The position numbers and the translations under genes were made by a program. A DNA stretch of 64,000 nt from Butyrivibrio sp. MB2005 (GTDB lineage Bacteria > Bacillota > Clostridia > Lachnospirales > Lachnospiraceae), in NCBI RefSeq assembly GCF_000424285.1, contig NZ_AUJP01000021.1, positions 1-64,000 on the forward strand, written 5' to 3'. Shown piece after piece: positions 34,708 to 44,198 of this stretch; position 1 is the first letter of the stretch; each line of letters opens with the position of its first letter. The notes beneath the pieces were generated by a model. It saw only the letters and a program-made list of their open reading frames with translations, had not been told where the DNA came from and searched no databases.

Positions 34708-35400
34708 TCAGGCTGTTACTGTGGTTCCGTTAAAGTTACCACTCTCTGCCTTAATTATACTATTTTCTTCCTGTAATGCGAATACCCGCATAGGAATATG
34801 GTTCTCCATTACCATAATGGAAGCTGTCATATCGACAACCTGAAGGCCCTGCTTTACAACATCTTCAATGCTAATCTCATCATAGCGCTTAGCATTAGGA
34901 TTAGTTGCAGGATCGCTGTCATATACTCCGTCGATTGCTTTTGCAAGGAGCATTACATCAGCTTCGATCTCGATAGCTCTGAGAGCCGCACCTGTATCCG
35001 TTGAGAAGTAAGGATGGCCTGTGCCGCCTGCGAAGAATACTACCATTCCTTTTTCAAAATACTTATTTGCTCTGTCCTTTGAGAAAAGCTTGGTAAATGA
35101 GCCGCATTCAAAAGGTGTGAGGATGTTTGTCATCATACCTACGCTTCTGAAAATCTCAGAAACATAGATGCAGTTCATAACCGTTGCCAGCATTCCGATC
35201 TGGTCTGCCTTAACACGGTCGATATTCTCACTGGTTCTTCCTCTCCAGAAATTACCACCGCCGATAACGATACCAACCTGAGTTCCTTTATCAACAAGTT
35301 CCTTAACCTGAAGAGCAACCTGACGAACAGTAGGCTCGTCAAATCCTGTCTTATTGGGGCCGGCAAGAGCCTCGCCACTAAGCTTTAATAAAATTCTCAT
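34708..35400 (-). CDS. pyrH: UMP kinase
   Basis: 230-residue hexameric bacterial UMP kinase. Motifs: LLKLSGEALAG, GIVIGGGNFWRGR and FFAGGTGHPYFSTDTGAALRA. It phosphorylates UMP to UDP for RNA, DNA and wall precursors. The ATG overlaps the bactofilin stop by one base (TAATG), implying coupled translation. Confidence 0.97.
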   Translation of the reverse strand: MRILLKLSGEALAGPNKTGFDEPTVRQVALQVKELVDKGTQVGIVIGGGNFWRGRTSENIDRVKADQIGMLATVMNCIYVSEIFRSVGMMTNILTPFECGSFTKLFSKDRANKYFEKGMVVFFAGGTGHPYFSTDTGAALRAIEIEADVMLLAKAIDGVYDSDPATNPNAKRYDEISIEDVVKQGLQVVDMTASIMVMENHIPMRVFALQEENSIIKAESGNFNGTTVTA

Positions 35401-36362
35401 TATTTTGTTCCCTTAAGTCCTTCAAAGAATGCAGAAGGATTAACCTCAGCATAAGCCTGTGAGCAGTTACCTTCGATAACAGCACCGTTGTTGATCTGTA
35501 CTGACTGAGACTTAATGTTACCCATAACAATTGCTGTTGTATCAAGAACTACAGGTCCGGGTACATCGATGTCACCCTTTACAGCGCCTGCGATTACTGC
35601 GCTTGTAGCGAAGATGTTACCGATAACTACTGTGCTCTGTCCGATCTTAACGCTACCCTGACTGCGAACCTCACCTGTGATTCTTGCTGCCTCAGCGTAA
35701 ATCTCTGCTGCCTTTGAATCACCCTCGATCTCACCTGTTACGTTAAGCTTACCAAGACATGTTACATTACCTGCAATCTTACCAACGAGCTCAAGTGAGC
35801 CTGTAGTCTCAAGGTTACCGACAATTTTCATACCCTCTGTAATGCTGGCTGTCTCATCTGTAGGTGTCTGCTGCTGAATATCCATTGTTTCAAATCCCCC
35901 GTTATTTCTTTTTGTATTTGTTGGTGCTTCATATTTAACTTCTTCGCGAACCGGAACCTCTTCCTCCTTCTCAGTCTCAACTACTGAACTGAGAGACTCT
36001 GTAAGGTCTGCAACAGTCTCTGCCTTAGGAACTGTCTCTACGCTTACTTCAGGAATAACATCCGCAATTGAAGAGTCTTCTGCCTTTTCTTCGATCTCTT
36101 CCTTGATCTCTTCTTTAATCTCTTCACTGATTACCGGCTCAGCATCAGCTTTCTTATCAGCCCCATCATCTCCGAGCTCGATTTCATCAAGGTGATCAAG
36201 CATTGCATTCAGATCCTTCTTGACCTCTGCCTCGCTCTTAACAGCGGAAGCGATATCTTCGCTTTTCTGAGGTTTCAGAATCTGTGCATCGTTACTTTCC
36301 TCAGGTATGATAGTCTTTGCTGCCTGAGAGAGATCACTTTTCAGCTCTGAAAAAAATCCCAT
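35400..36362 (-). CDS. Bactofilin-type polymer-forming cytoskeletal protein
   Basis: 320 residues. The first half (about 1-170) is acidic and low in complexity (EEIKEEIKEEIEEKAEDS). The second half is a bactofilin (DUF583) beta-helix: GMKIVGNLETTGSLELVGK, IAGNVTCLGKLNVTGEIEG, GSVKIGQSTVVIGNIFATS. Bactofilins polymerise without nucleotide and organise wall or polar structures. The gene lies between a polysaccharide deacetylase and pyrH and is translationally coupled to pyrH, so it is cotranscribed with growth genes. The long acidic N-terminus is unusual; many bactofilins are about half this size. Confidence 0.88.
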   Translation of the reverse strand: MGFFSELKSDLSQAAKTIIPEESNDAQILKPQKSEDIASAVKSEAEVKKDLNAMLDHLDEIELGDDGADKKADAEPVISEEIKEEIKEEIEEKAEDSSIADVIPEVSVETVPKAETVADLTESLSSVVETEKEEEVPVREEVKYEAPTNTKRNNGGFETMDIQQQTPTDETASITEGMKIVGNLETTGSLELVGKIAGNVTCLGKLNVTGEIEGDSKAAEIYAEAARITGEVRSQGSVKIGQSTVVIGNIFATSAVIAGAVKGDIDVPGPVVLDTTAIVMGNIKSQSVQINNGAVIEGNCSQAYAEVNPSAFFEGLKGTK

Positions 36363-36382
36363 TTTTCATTTCCTCCGTTTTC

Positions 36383-37450
36383 TTACTGCAAATTACTGAT
36401 ATGTTGAACCGGTAACGTATCGTCCGTTATCGGAACTATCACTGTGTTATCAAGTGCCTGTACCTGCTCAATTATCTCAGGTAACGCATCCACCGTCGCC
36501 TGCTTGTCTGAGGCGTCGTGTAAAAGTATTATCGAGTTCTGGAACTTGGGAACCCCGGTCATGACGTTGGTAACTATCAAGTCCTTGGTAATACCGTTCC
36601 TGTCATCTCCACTTGCCACATTCCAATCATAATATGTGATATTTTCAAGTGCAAGATAATTAATTAGCTCGCTCATATCGACCTTGCTGACTGTATTGGA
36701 GCTGCCTCCGGGGAATCTGTATCTGGTGGACCAGACTCCTGTGGTCTCATAAAGGAAAGTCTGAAGCTTGTGCAGGTCCTCCTGAAAGCCCTCAAGTGAC
36801 TCGTAAAGTTCGCTGTATTTGTGACTGTATGAGTGCATGCCCAGTGTGTGTCCGCTGTCCACTATGCGCTTATATACATCTGTGTACCTGGTATCGGGCT
36901 TGCCTGTTACGAAAAAAGTGGCCTTAACATCATATTCATCCAGGACATCAAGAATCTCTCCTGTCTTACTGCTAGGCCCATCATCAAAAGTGATATAAAC
37001 TCTTCTGACATCATCGCCGACCGTCATATTACCGTCAGCATTCTCCAAAACCTCTTCCGTCTTCTCATCCTGATTCTCAGATAGGGCTTCCTCCGCGTCT
37101 GTCTGGTCTTCTAAAGTCTCCTCGGGTATTGATGCAACATCTTCTTCGGGTTGCTCATCGGCAGTGGCAGCTTCTTCTGCCCCGGCGGTGTCCTCCTTCT
37201 CCAGAGGCTTGTCATCGCCCTTCCCCCTGGCCAATGCGCTCTCTCCGTATTGTTGCTCGTACCATGAAAGCTCTTCTTTTGCCTGATCAAGTCTGGTCTT
37301 TATCCTGTCATATCTGATGGCAAGAACAAGACATATACAGATCGGAATAATAATAGCACCTGCAATCGATGCAAGAATCAGTCTTCTCAGAAAACGAATG
37401 CGCTTTGCACGGTCGACGGAAGGCTTTTGTTCCTCCCCATTTGTTTGCAT
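36383..37450 (-). CDS. Membrane-anchored polysaccharide deacetylase
   Basis: 355 residues. A single N-terminal membrane segment (LILASIAGAIIIPICICLVL, about 26-46) is followed by a coiled/acidic spacer (50-145) and an extracellular NodB domain. Catalytic motifs: YITFDDGPSSKTG (metal-binding D pair), HTLGMHSYSHKYSELY (HxxxH) and RFPGGSSN; the later HD appears as ILLHDASDK. It probably deacetylates peptidoglycan or a related polymer. It sits upstream of the bactofilin and may share its envelope role. Confidence 0.9.
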   Translation of the reverse strand: MQTNGEEQKPSVDRAKRIRFLRRLILASIAGAIIIPICICLVLAIRYDRIKTRLDQAKEELSWYEQQYGESALARGKGDDKPLEKEDTAGAEEAATADEQPEEDVASIPEETLEDQTDAEEALSENQDEKTEEVLENADGNMTVGDDVRRVYITFDDGPSSKTGEILDVLDEYDVKATFFVTGKPDTRYTDVYKRIVDSGHTLGMHSYSHKYSELYESLEGFQEDLHKLQTFLYETTGVWSTRYRFPGGSSNTVSKVDMSELINYLALENITYYDWNVASGDDRNGITKDLIVTNVMTGVPKFQNSIILLHDASDKQATVDALPEIIEQVQALDNTVIVPITDDTLPVQHISNLQ

Positions 37451-37688
37451 ATTATTACCACATTTCCAATTTCTATCTACATTACATAGCCAAAAAGCAT
37501 TATATCATAATTTTACTGCGACCTACAAAACATTTTCCAAAAATCAAGTTGGCAAATTCACTAATAATTCCGAAAAAAATTTGGAGCCCGAAAACAGGCC
37601 AGTATATATTTTTTTTAGATTCTCTTTATAGGGTGTTTATCCTCAAATGCTATTCTTATTTTACCAAGAAATACAGGAGGAAACGGGT

Positions 37689-38348
37689 ATGAATAAAATC
37701 ACAACTCTCATCGTAACAATGGCTTTTTTAGTAGGGTTATTCACACCTGTACAGGTCAGTGCAAATGTTTCATCACAATCTGACATAGGAATTAAAGCCG
37801 AGTATCTTATAAAAGATAGCGACGGATTACATACAAGATATGTAGTACTTGCAACCAACAATTCAGGATCAGATGTAACAGTTAATGCAAGCTTCCACGC
37901 ATTTGATGCAAACGGCTCCGTTATCAAAACCGTATACGACAATGCAGAATCCATTAAAAAAGGTCAGGATTTCATAATATACGGACAGTTCAGAAATGAG
38001 ATCGCCTCAGCTGCATCCGCCATTAAATACGATTTTTCAGTAGCCGATGACAATTGTTGCAACTATGACGCCATAGGTCTTGATATCGCACAGGAAGAGG
38101 ACAATTCCCTGACAGTTACAGGAACCAACTATTCCAAAGCAGATGTAAATGCAGTAAACGTTCGCGGAATCTTCTACAAGGACGGAACACCGGTAGCATT
38201 TGATACCACCAACATTGCAGACACAAGCTACACTTTAAGAAGCGGTAATTCAGGAACACAGGAGCTTTGCCAGGTTCCGACAGATTATGACAACTACGTA
38301 ATAACCTACTCGGCAAGCAGCGTAACACCGAATGTAGTCTACAACTGA
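37689..38348 (+). CDS. Secreted protein with FxLYD-like repeats
   Basis: 219 residues. Signal peptide (KITTLIVTMAFLVGLFTP, cut after VSA near residue 25). The mature part holds two similar beta-sandwich-like halves of about 95 residues (YVVLATNNSGSDVTVNASFH and LTVTGTNYSKADVNAVNVRG). In each half a strand with asparagine, a FYxDGT- or FDANGS-type turn and a final YDNYV-type stretch resemble FxLYD/DUF3426-like domains; this is a low-certainty match. AGGAGG lies 8 bases before the ATG. Divergent from the deacetylase gene. Confidence 0.65.
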   Translation: MNKITTLIVTMAFLVGLFTPVQVSANVSSQSDIGIKAEYLIKDSDGLHTRYVVLATNNSGSDVTVNASFHAFDANGSVIKTVYDNAESIKKGQDFIIYGQFRNEIASAASAIKYDFSVADDNCCNYDAIGLDIAQEEDNSLTVTGTNYSKADVNAVNVRGIFYKDGTPVAFDTTNIADTSYTLRSGNSGTQELCQVPTDYDNYVITYSASSVTPNVVYN

Positions 38349-38368
38349 TAAATAAAACGACATCATTA

Positions 38369-38412
38369 AGGGCCCCGGAATTGCATTTCGCAATTTGTCC
38401 GGGGCCCTATTC
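38369..38412. terminator. Bidirectional terminator
   Basis: AGGGCCCCGG (38369-38378) pairs with CCGGGGCCCT (38399-38408), with an inner AATTGC/GCAATT stem. It serves the plus-strand secreted protein and minus-strand truA. Confidence 0.88.
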
Positions 38413-38420
38413 TATTTCAC

Positions 38421-39173
38421 TTAATAATCCACTTTCATAAGGCACAGTCCCTGAGGCGGAGCCGTAGGACCTGCTTTTTGTCTGTCGCAGGCTTCAATGA
38501 TATCCTTCATTGCTGCCGGCTCGATATTGCCATAGCCAACCTCAAGCAGTGTTCCTGTCATTATTCTGACCATGTTCTGCAAAAATCCGTTGCCGTGAAA
38601 ATAGAACCTGATCTGAGGACCGCTCTCCTCGATCTTGATGTTATCAACACAGCGAACCGTGGATTTTTTCATGCGGGTATTGCCGCAAAAGCTCTTAAAA
38701 TCATGGGTTCCGACTATGTATTTCGCAGCCTCTTCCATGAGAGCAACATCCGGCTTCTGTTCAAGAACGGTGACATATTTCCTGTCAAAAACAGGCTTGG
38801 TATCACCAAAATAACAGGTGTATCTGTAGGTCTTGCCAAGAGCATTGTAGCGGCTGTGGAATCTGTCAGAACAGATTCTCACATCATTGATGCTGATATC
38901 CTCAGGCAGATACTGGTTCATATACCTTAAAATCTCTTCCTCGGTAAAAACCGTATCCAGTATAGCGTTGGCAGTCATGGCTCTTGCATGAACTCCCGCA
39001 TCTGTTCTTCCCGCACCGATTACCTGTACATTTTCACCTTCAGACATGCCTACCATTCTGCTGAGCACCGACTCCAGCTTGCCCTGAATGGTCATATCCT
39101 TATTGGGTTGTTTCTCCCAGCCATAAAACCTTGTTCCGTCATAGCTGAGTACAAATTTATAATTACGTTTCAT
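38421..39173 (-). CDS. truA: tRNA pseudouridine(38-40) synthase
   Basis: 250 residues. The catalytic aspartate is in VIGAGRTDAGVHARAM near residue 55, with the start YKFVLSYDGTRFYGWEKQP and the later FYFHGNGFLQNMVRIMTG typical of TruA. It modifies U38-U40 of the tRNA anticodon arm. It is followed upstream by thrH, with 21 bp between them. Confidence 0.96.
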   Translation of the reverse strand: MKRNYKFVLSYDGTRFYGWEKQPNKDMTIQGKLESVLSRMVGMSEGENVQVIGAGRTDAGVHARAMTANAILDTVFTEEEILRYMNQYLPEDISINDVRICSDRFHSRYNALGKTYRYTCYFGDTKPVFDRKYVTVLEQKPDVALMEEAAKYIVGTHDFKSFCGNTRMKKSTVRCVDNIKIEESGPQIRFYFHGNGFLQNMVRIMTGTLLEVGYGNIEPAAMKDIIEACDRQKAGPTAPPQGLCLMKVDY

Positions 39174-39194
39174 AATCCATCCGATTCCGGCGTA

Positions 39195-39800
39195 TTATTT
39201 AGCCAGCTGCTCCTTAATAGCGCTAAGAAGCTCATCATAACTCTCAAAAGCAGGGAACTGAGGATAATCCTTCTTAATCTGATCTGTAGTTCTGAAAAGG
39301 AATCCTGCCTTACTTGCCTCGATCATGCCAAGGTCGTTGAAGCTGTCACCGCTGGCGATAGTATCAAATCCGATACTCTGAAGTGCCTTAACTGTAGTAA
39401 GCTTACCCTTATCGCAGCGCATCTTAAAGCCAGTGATCTCGCCATTATCAGCAACCTCAAGTGAGTTACAGAAAATTGTGGGCCATCCAAGCTTCTTCAT
39501 AAGAGGTGTTGCGAACTGTGTGAAGGTATCGCTAAGAATGATAACCTGTGTTATAGATTTGAGTTCATCAAGGAATTCCTTTGCGCCCGGCAGCGGATCA
39601 ATCGTAGCGATTGTATCCTGAATCTCTTTAAGACCAAGACCGTGCTCTTTAAGAATGTCAATTCTGTATTTCATGAGCTTGTCATAGTCAGGCTCATCTC
39701 TGGTAGTTCTCTTAAGCTCCGGGATTCCTGTTGCTTCAGCAAAAGCAATCCAGATCTCGGGAACCAAAACACCTTCCAAATCCAAACAGGTTACGTACAT
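39195..39800 (-). CDS. thrH: ThrH-type phosphoserine phosphatase / homoserine phosphotransferase
   Basis: 201-residue HAD-family phosphatase. The nucleophile motif is CLDLEGVLVPEIWIAFAE (D7), which is specific to ThrH and differs from the DxDGTx of SerB. Later motifs: VIILSDTFTQF, RCDKGKLTTVK and SGDSFNDLGMI. ThrH dephosphorylates phosphoserine and can move phosphate to homoserine. GAGGAGG precedes the ATG by 7. It is likely the serine-synthesis phosphatase of this organism. Confidence 0.85.
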   Translation of the reverse strand: MYVTCLDLEGVLVPEIWIAFAEATGIPELKRTTRDEPDYDKLMKYRIDILKEHGLGLKEIQDTIATIDPLPGAKEFLDELKSITQVIILSDTFTQFATPLMKKLGWPTIFCNSLEVADNGEITGFKMRCDKGKLTTVKALQSIGFDTIASGDSFNDLGMIEASKAGFLFRTTDQIKKDYPQFPAFESYDELLSAIKEQLAK

Positions 39801-39884
39801 TTTTCATCCTCCTCGCGTGCTAAACTATTCATAATCAACTTTTTAGTAGTTTATCATACTTTCCGGAAAAGTGAATAAAAATAC

Positions 39885-41066
39885 CTATTTTCTGTATAGG
39901 AATTTTCTGGCTGCAGCAAGGGCAATCTTGTAATAGAAAGGATTAAGCGCCTTATCTGCATTCTTAAGCTCCTGTCTGATATTTATATGCTGAGGGCAGT
40001 GACTCTCGCACTTGCCGCATTCTATGCACTGTGAGGGAAGTCCCGGTTCCTTGCGCATTCCTACAATTCGGAAAAACTCCTGTCTGCCGGTTCCCTTGTT
40101 ATCCATATACATAGCGTTATAGCATCTGAATGTACTCGGAATATCGACACCCTTCGGACAGGGCATACAATATCCGCAGCCGGTACATCCAACCTTCAAA
40201 CGTTCATTTATGCTGGCCTTAATCTGATCTATCAGCTGGAAATCCTTCTCGGTGAACTCGCCGGCCTCTACTTCGGATGCTACTCTGCAGTTCTCCTCTA
40301 CCATTTCGACAGAATTCATGCCTGACAAAACGCAGGTAACCTGGGGCTGATCCCAAAGCCATCTGAAGGCAAGTTCTGCTGCAGATCTGTGCTTCTCATC
40401 CTCTGCAATAAGCTTTTTAGCTTTTTCAGGCAAAAGATCAACCAGTTTTCCGCCGCGAAGAGGCTCCATGATAATAACAGGGATACCCTTTTCGCCTGCT
40501 GCTTCAAGGCCCTTCCTTCCGGCCTGTGATACCTCGTCAAGATAGTTATACTGAATCTGACAGAAATCCCAGTCATAGGCATTTAGAATCTCTATGAACA
40601 TCTCGGAATTTCCATGAAAAGAAAAGCCTATGTGCTTTATTTCACCGGAGGCTTTCTTCTCTGCTATCCATTCCTCTATACCGAGCTTTTTAAGCTTTTC
40701 CCAGGCATTTATGTCTGAAAGCATGTGCATTAAATAATAGTCGATATAGTTAGTACGAAGGCGCGAACATTGCTCCTTAAAGTACTTCTCGATAGCATCT
40801 TTATTTGCAATAAGATATTGTGGGAGCTTTGTGGCAACCTGGATCTTCTCTCTGATGTGATTCTTCTCGAAAATCTCACCTATTGCCACTTCGCTTCCCG
40901 GATAAATGTAAGCCGTATCGTAGTAATTTACTCCAAGTTCATAGGCTCTCATTATCTCCTTCTCGGCTTTTTCCATATCGATGCCGGCGCCTTTTCTTGT
41001 AAAGCGCATGCATCCGAATCCGAGTAAAGAGATGTCTCCACCCTGTCTGTTTTTTCTGTATTTCAT
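39885..41066 (-). CDS. Aldo/keto reductase with C-terminal iron-sulfur domain
   Basis: 393 residues. An AKR barrel (about 1-285) opens with DISLLGFGCMRFTRKGAG and has the catalytic tyrosine in NYYDTAYIYPGSE. It is followed by two 4Fe-4S binding motifs: CTGCGYCMPCPKGVDIP near 300 and QCIECGKCESHCPQHINI near 350. Such proteins are annotated as predicted oxidoreductases of anaerobes; the substrate is unknown. Monocistronic appearance. Confidence 0.88.
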   Translation of the reverse strand: MKYRKNRQGGDISLLGFGCMRFTRKGAGIDMEKAEKEIMRAYELGVNYYDTAYIYPGSEVAIGEIFEKNHIREKIQVATKLPQYLIANKDAIEKYFKEQCSRLRTNYIDYYLMHMLSDINAWEKLKKLGIEEWIAEKKASGEIKHIGFSFHGNSEMFIEILNAYDWDFCQIQYNYLDEVSQAGRKGLEAAGEKGIPVIIMEPLRGGKLVDLLPEKAKKLIAEDEKHRSAAELAFRWLWDQPQVTCVLSGMNSVEMVEENCRVASEVEAGEFTEKDFQLIDQIKASINERLKVGCTGCGYCMPCPKGVDIPSTFRCYNAMYMDNKGTGRQEFFRIVGMRKEPGLPSQCIECGKCESHCPQHINIRQELKNADKALNPFYYKIALAAARKFLYRK

Positions 41067-41083
41067 ACCCTCTCCTTAGTTAT

Positions 41084-41626
41084 TTACATGAGTTTTGCTA
41101 CACAAGCAGCAACATTCTCCATCTTCTCTGTGGGCTCGAATCTTGCTACAACCTCACCGTTTCTGTCTACAACAAACTTTGTGAAGTTCCACTTGATATC
41201 AGGATTATTCTTGTAGTCCTTATCGATCTTCTTGAGCATAACACCCATTGCAAGTGCAGCAGGTCCTTTTCCGAAGCCTTCAAAGCCCTTCTGCTCCTTA
41301 AGGAATCTGTAAAGATCAAGCTGGTTCTCGCCGTTTACATCAGACTTCTTCATCTGAGGGAACTTGGTGTTGTAATGAAGTGTGCAGAACTCGTGAATTT
41401 CCTCATCAGTCCCCGGTGTCTGGCCTGCGAACTGATTGCAGGGAATATCAAGAACCTCAAAGCCCTGATCGTGGAATTTCTCGTACATATCCTCGATATC
41501 CTTGTAATGAGGTGTGAAACCGCAGCCTGTAGCTGTATTAACTACGAGAACTACCTTTCCCTTGTAATCTGCCATTGAAACTGTCTCGCCCTGTGCGTTT
41601 GTTACTGAATAATCGTAGAATCCCAT
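41084..41626 (-). CDS. Glutathione peroxidase-like thiol peroxidase
   Basis: 180 residues. The catalytic set is present: peroxidatic cysteine C35 in NTATGCGFTPHY, glutamine and asparagine in IPCNQFAGQTPG, and tryptophan in IKWNFTKFVV. It has Cys, not selenocysteine, and in bacteria usually works with thioredoxin. The ATG at 41626 is used because GGAGG lies 5 bases upstream; the longer frame adds an unlikely hydrophobic extension. It follows the AKR gene in reverse order by 18 bp upstream, so the pair may be cotranscribed as an oxidative-stress unit. Confidence 0.9.
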   Translation of the reverse strand: MGFYDYSVTNAQGETVSMADYKGKVVLVVNTATGCGFTPHYKDIEDMYEKFHDQGFEVLDIPCNQFAGQTPGTDEEIHEFCTLHYNTKFPQMKKSDVNGENQLDLYRFLKEQKGFEGFGKGPAALAMGVMLKKIDKDYKNNPDIKWNFTKFVVDRNGEVVARFEPTEKMENVAACVAKLM

Positions 41627-41754
41627 AATGACCTCCATGAAAAAATGAATCTCTTTGTGAATTATCAATGTTATTTCAAAAAATGTTTTGTTAATCACCT
41701 TTATGATTTAATGAAATTATATTGCGTGCAATTCATTTTGTCAAGGTCCTTATT

Positions 41755-42462
41755 TTAACTTTTTCTGGTGGCTATTTTAAGGCTTTTCAGGTACTCCTTC
41801 TGCTCCGGAGTAATCCTGTAGCTTTCGATTGATTTTTGAATTGCCTTGTTGTGAGTCCAGACATCAAGCTTCTTATTCTCAATAAACGGGATTATGGAAT
41901 CATACTGCTTTGCCAGAGCTGTGGCAAAATACCAGGCGATCATCATATTGATATAATACTCATCAGTGCGCACCTTTGCCACCATCTCGGGATATTTCAT
42001 ATCAAAATCATCATCCAGAAAATGCTCCATAAGCATGCCGATGGCAAAGCGGACAGTATAGGTCTTATCTGATACTATCCACTCATCTATCTTTTTTAGA
42101 AGCTCTTCCTTATGCTTTTTTAAAATCTTGGGTGACATCTGATCGCAGGTAGCCCAGTTATCAACATAAGGCAAAAACTGACAGAGCTTTTCCATGCACA
42201 GATCGTAATCCTTCATGCCGGATATAATGAAGGCCTGAAGCTGGTTTTCATCAAAATATTTATGGGGAAGGTCATCTAAAAATTCATCGATGCCATCTGC
42301 CTTAGCATATTGTTTTGCCAGCTTTCTAAGCTCCGGAGTTCTGACACCTATCATGTCATCCGGATTTGTTCCGGGAATAAGCTTTACCTGAAAATCTCTG
42401 TATTTAATGTCCTGATGCTTAAATAATTCTTCTCTGATTTCGTCAGTTATCATGGGCTTCAT
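41755..42462 (-). CDS. DNA alkylation repair protein (AlkD-like)
   Basis: 235 residues of helical HEAT-like repeats: IGVRTPELRKLAKQYAK, YVDNWATCDQMSPKILKKHK, RFAIGMLMEHFLDDDF and DVWTHNKAIQKSIES. The WATCD aspartate is at the place of the catalytic/DNA-contact aspartate of AlkD. Members excise bulky or cationic alkyl-purines. No regulator nearby. Confidence 0.85.
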   Translation of the reverse strand: MKPMITDEIREELFKHQDIKYRDFQVKLIPGTNPDDMIGVRTPELRKLAKQYAKADGIDEFLDDLPHKYFDENQLQAFIISGMKDYDLCMEKLCQFLPYVDNWATCDQMSPKILKKHKEELLKKIDEWIVSDKTYTVRFAIGMLMEHFLDDDFDMKYPEMVAKVRTDEYYINMMIAWYFATALAKQYDSIIPFIENKKLDVWTHNKAIQKSIESYRITPEQKEYLKSLKIATRKS

Positions 42463-42535
42463 CTATACCTCCACTTTTTTCACAAGGAAGTTCTGCTCTC
42501 GCATGCAAGCATGCTCGCCAGAACAACAGTCGTCT

Positions 42536-43828
42536 CTAAACTCGAACTTCCTTAGCAGTCGTTCTCGTTAAGAGAACGACTGTTTCAACACTCCTGGTGT
42601 GGGCAAACATGTCCACGGGGATGATGCGTTTTGCGACGTAGCCGTTTTTGGTCATGAATTCAAGGTCGCGGGCAAGAGTGTCGGGACTGCAGGATACATA
42701 GACAACTCTGTCGGGAGCGAGTTTAAACATGGACTCCATGAAAACCTCGGTGGAACCGGCACGAGGGGGATCCATGAAGACAACGTCCACCTTCTCGCCT
42801 GCTTCTGCCATCTGAACCATGAATTTGCTGGCATCGTTCTCGTAGATATCTATATTCTTAATTTCGTTCATTCTTGCATTTAATCTCGCATCACGAACAG
42901 CATCCTTATTGAGCTCAACGCCAATGACTTCCTTGGCTTTAGGGCTTGCGATGATGCCGATGGTACCAACTCCACAGTAGCAATCGAGAGCTGTTTCTTT
43001 GCCTGTAAGGCCTGCCAGCTCAACTGCCTTGGAATAAAGTTTCTCAGTCTGAACAGGATTTACCTGATAGAAAGACTTAGGAGAAATCTTGAATTTCATT
43101 CCGCAAACTGTATCGTAGATGAATCCGGGACCATAAATTGTCTTCTCCTTATCGCCCAGAATCATGCTTGTATGCTTGTCATTTACATTTATAACAATGG
43201 TTGTGATCTCAGGATGCTCCTTCAAAAGAGCCTTCACAAAATTATTCTTGGAAGGCAGAATCGGAGATGTGAGCACAAGAACAACCATTATTTCTCCGGT
43301 ATTATGACCGACTCTTATAAGGACATGACGAAGAAGGCCATATCCATTATCCTCATCATAGGTCTTGATCTTGAAGGACCTTAGCATTCCTCTGATTGTT
43401 GCAATGATGGCATCGGCCTTTTCATTCTCAAGAAGACATGCGTCAATGGGCACAACATCATGGGTTCCTTCTTTATAAATTCCAGACTGGGGATTGCCCT
43501 TCTTATCATGAGTGAAAACCGCATGAACCTTACACCTGTAATGATCAGGATCATCCATGGCCATGAAGGGCTCGACCTTTCCAAACTTGCCAAGCATCTC
43601 CTCCATCTTCTCCTGCTTGATGGCGATCTGCTTCTTGTAAGGCATATCAATCATCTGGCAACCGCCGCACTTCTTGGAATAAGGGCAGCGACTCTTTTGT
43701 GCCTGTTTTGCGTCCCCGGCTTTGCCTGGTCTGCCGGTTCTCCCTGGTACAGCCGGTTTCCTGCGATTATCGGTTTTTTTACCGGTGACGCCGGCCTTAT
43801 TACCTGCTCTGTTAAACTTCTTTTCCAT
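42536..43828 (-). CDS. RlmD/TrmA-family 23S rRNA uracil-5-methyltransferase
   Basis: About 430 residues. A basic N-terminal extension (about 1-45) precedes a cysteine cluster for a 4Fe-4S centre (CPYSKKCGGCQMIDMPY). A TRAM-less central part and the SAM-dependent methyltransferase domain follow: ALDCYCGVGTIGI, VVFMDPPRAGSTEVF, and the catalytic cysteine in VVYVSCSPDTLARDLEFM. In Firmicutes such enzymes (RlmCD type) methylate U747 and/or U1939 of 23S rRNA. The ATG at 43828 has AGAGG upstream; the longer frame starts inside the preceding terminator. Confidence 0.88.
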   Translation of the reverse strand: MEKKFNRAGNKAGVTGKKTDNRRKPAVPGRTGRPGKAGDAKQAQKSRCPYSKKCGGCQMIDMPYKKQIAIKQEKMEEMLGKFGKVEPFMAMDDPDHYRCKVHAVFTHDKKGNPQSGIYKEGTHDVVPIDACLLENEKADAIIATIRGMLRSFKIKTYDEDNGYGLLRHVLIRVGHNTGEIMVVLVLTSPILPSKNNFVKALLKEHPEITTIVINVNDKHTSMILGDKEKTIYGPGFIYDTVCGMKFKISPKSFYQVNPVQTEKLYSKAVELAGLTGKETALDCYCGVGTIGIIASPKAKEVIGVELNKDAVRDARLNARMNEIKNIDIYENDASKFMVQMAEAGEKVDVVFMDPPRAGSTEVFMESMFKLAPDRVVYVSCSPDTLARDLEFMTKNGYVAKRIIPVDMFAHTRSVETVVLLTRTTAKEVRV

Positions 43829-43847
43829 AAATCTACCTCTATAGACA

Positions 43848-43880
43848 CAAAACCTCCGGAACAACTTCTGCTCCAGAGGC
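43848..43880 (-). terminator. Terminator of the 103-residue gene
   Basis: Ten-pair stem CCTCTGGAGC/GTTCCGGAGG with two G-U pairs and a 7-base loop, followed by TTTTGTG on the minus strand. Confidence 0.65.
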
Positions 43881-43886
43881 CATTAA

Positions 43887-44198
43887 TTACTTCTTTTTCT
43901 TTCCGTTTTTATCTTTTTTGTGTTCACCAAAATCTCTGAGCTTAATATCCTCAAGTCCTGAAACCAGGTCTCTGGCTCTCTCAACATCTGCTCTGTTTAT
44001 GCGGATGGTGCAATAAATTTTATTCTTGTTACCACCAAAGAGCTTCTGTAAAAATGACTGCTCATGCCAGTCGATGTAGTAAGATATACGGTTTGCTAAA
44101 AACCTCTCCTCAAGTGTCTTCTTGCTCTCTCTGCTGTAAACTCTGCAAAAAGATACTTCATTATTAAAAACCTGATCGTCCTGAATGATTGATGACAT
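43887..44198 (-). CDS. Small conserved-looking protein of unknown function
   Basis: 103 residues: VFNNEVSFCRVYSRESKKTL, FLANRISYYIDWHEQSFLQK, YCTIRINRADVERARDLVSG, then a lysine-rich tail. A single alpha/beta domain is likely. The ending pattern INxxDxERAxxLV recalls the DUF2007-type signal-transducer fold, but I cannot assign it. Upstream of the RNA methyltransferase gene, with a terminator between. Confidence 0.6.
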   Translation of the reverse strand: MSSIIQDDQVFNNEVSFCRVYSRESKKTLEERFLANRISYYIDWHEQSFLQKLFGGNKNKIYCTIRINRADVERARDLVSGLEDIKLRDFGEHKKDKNGKKKK

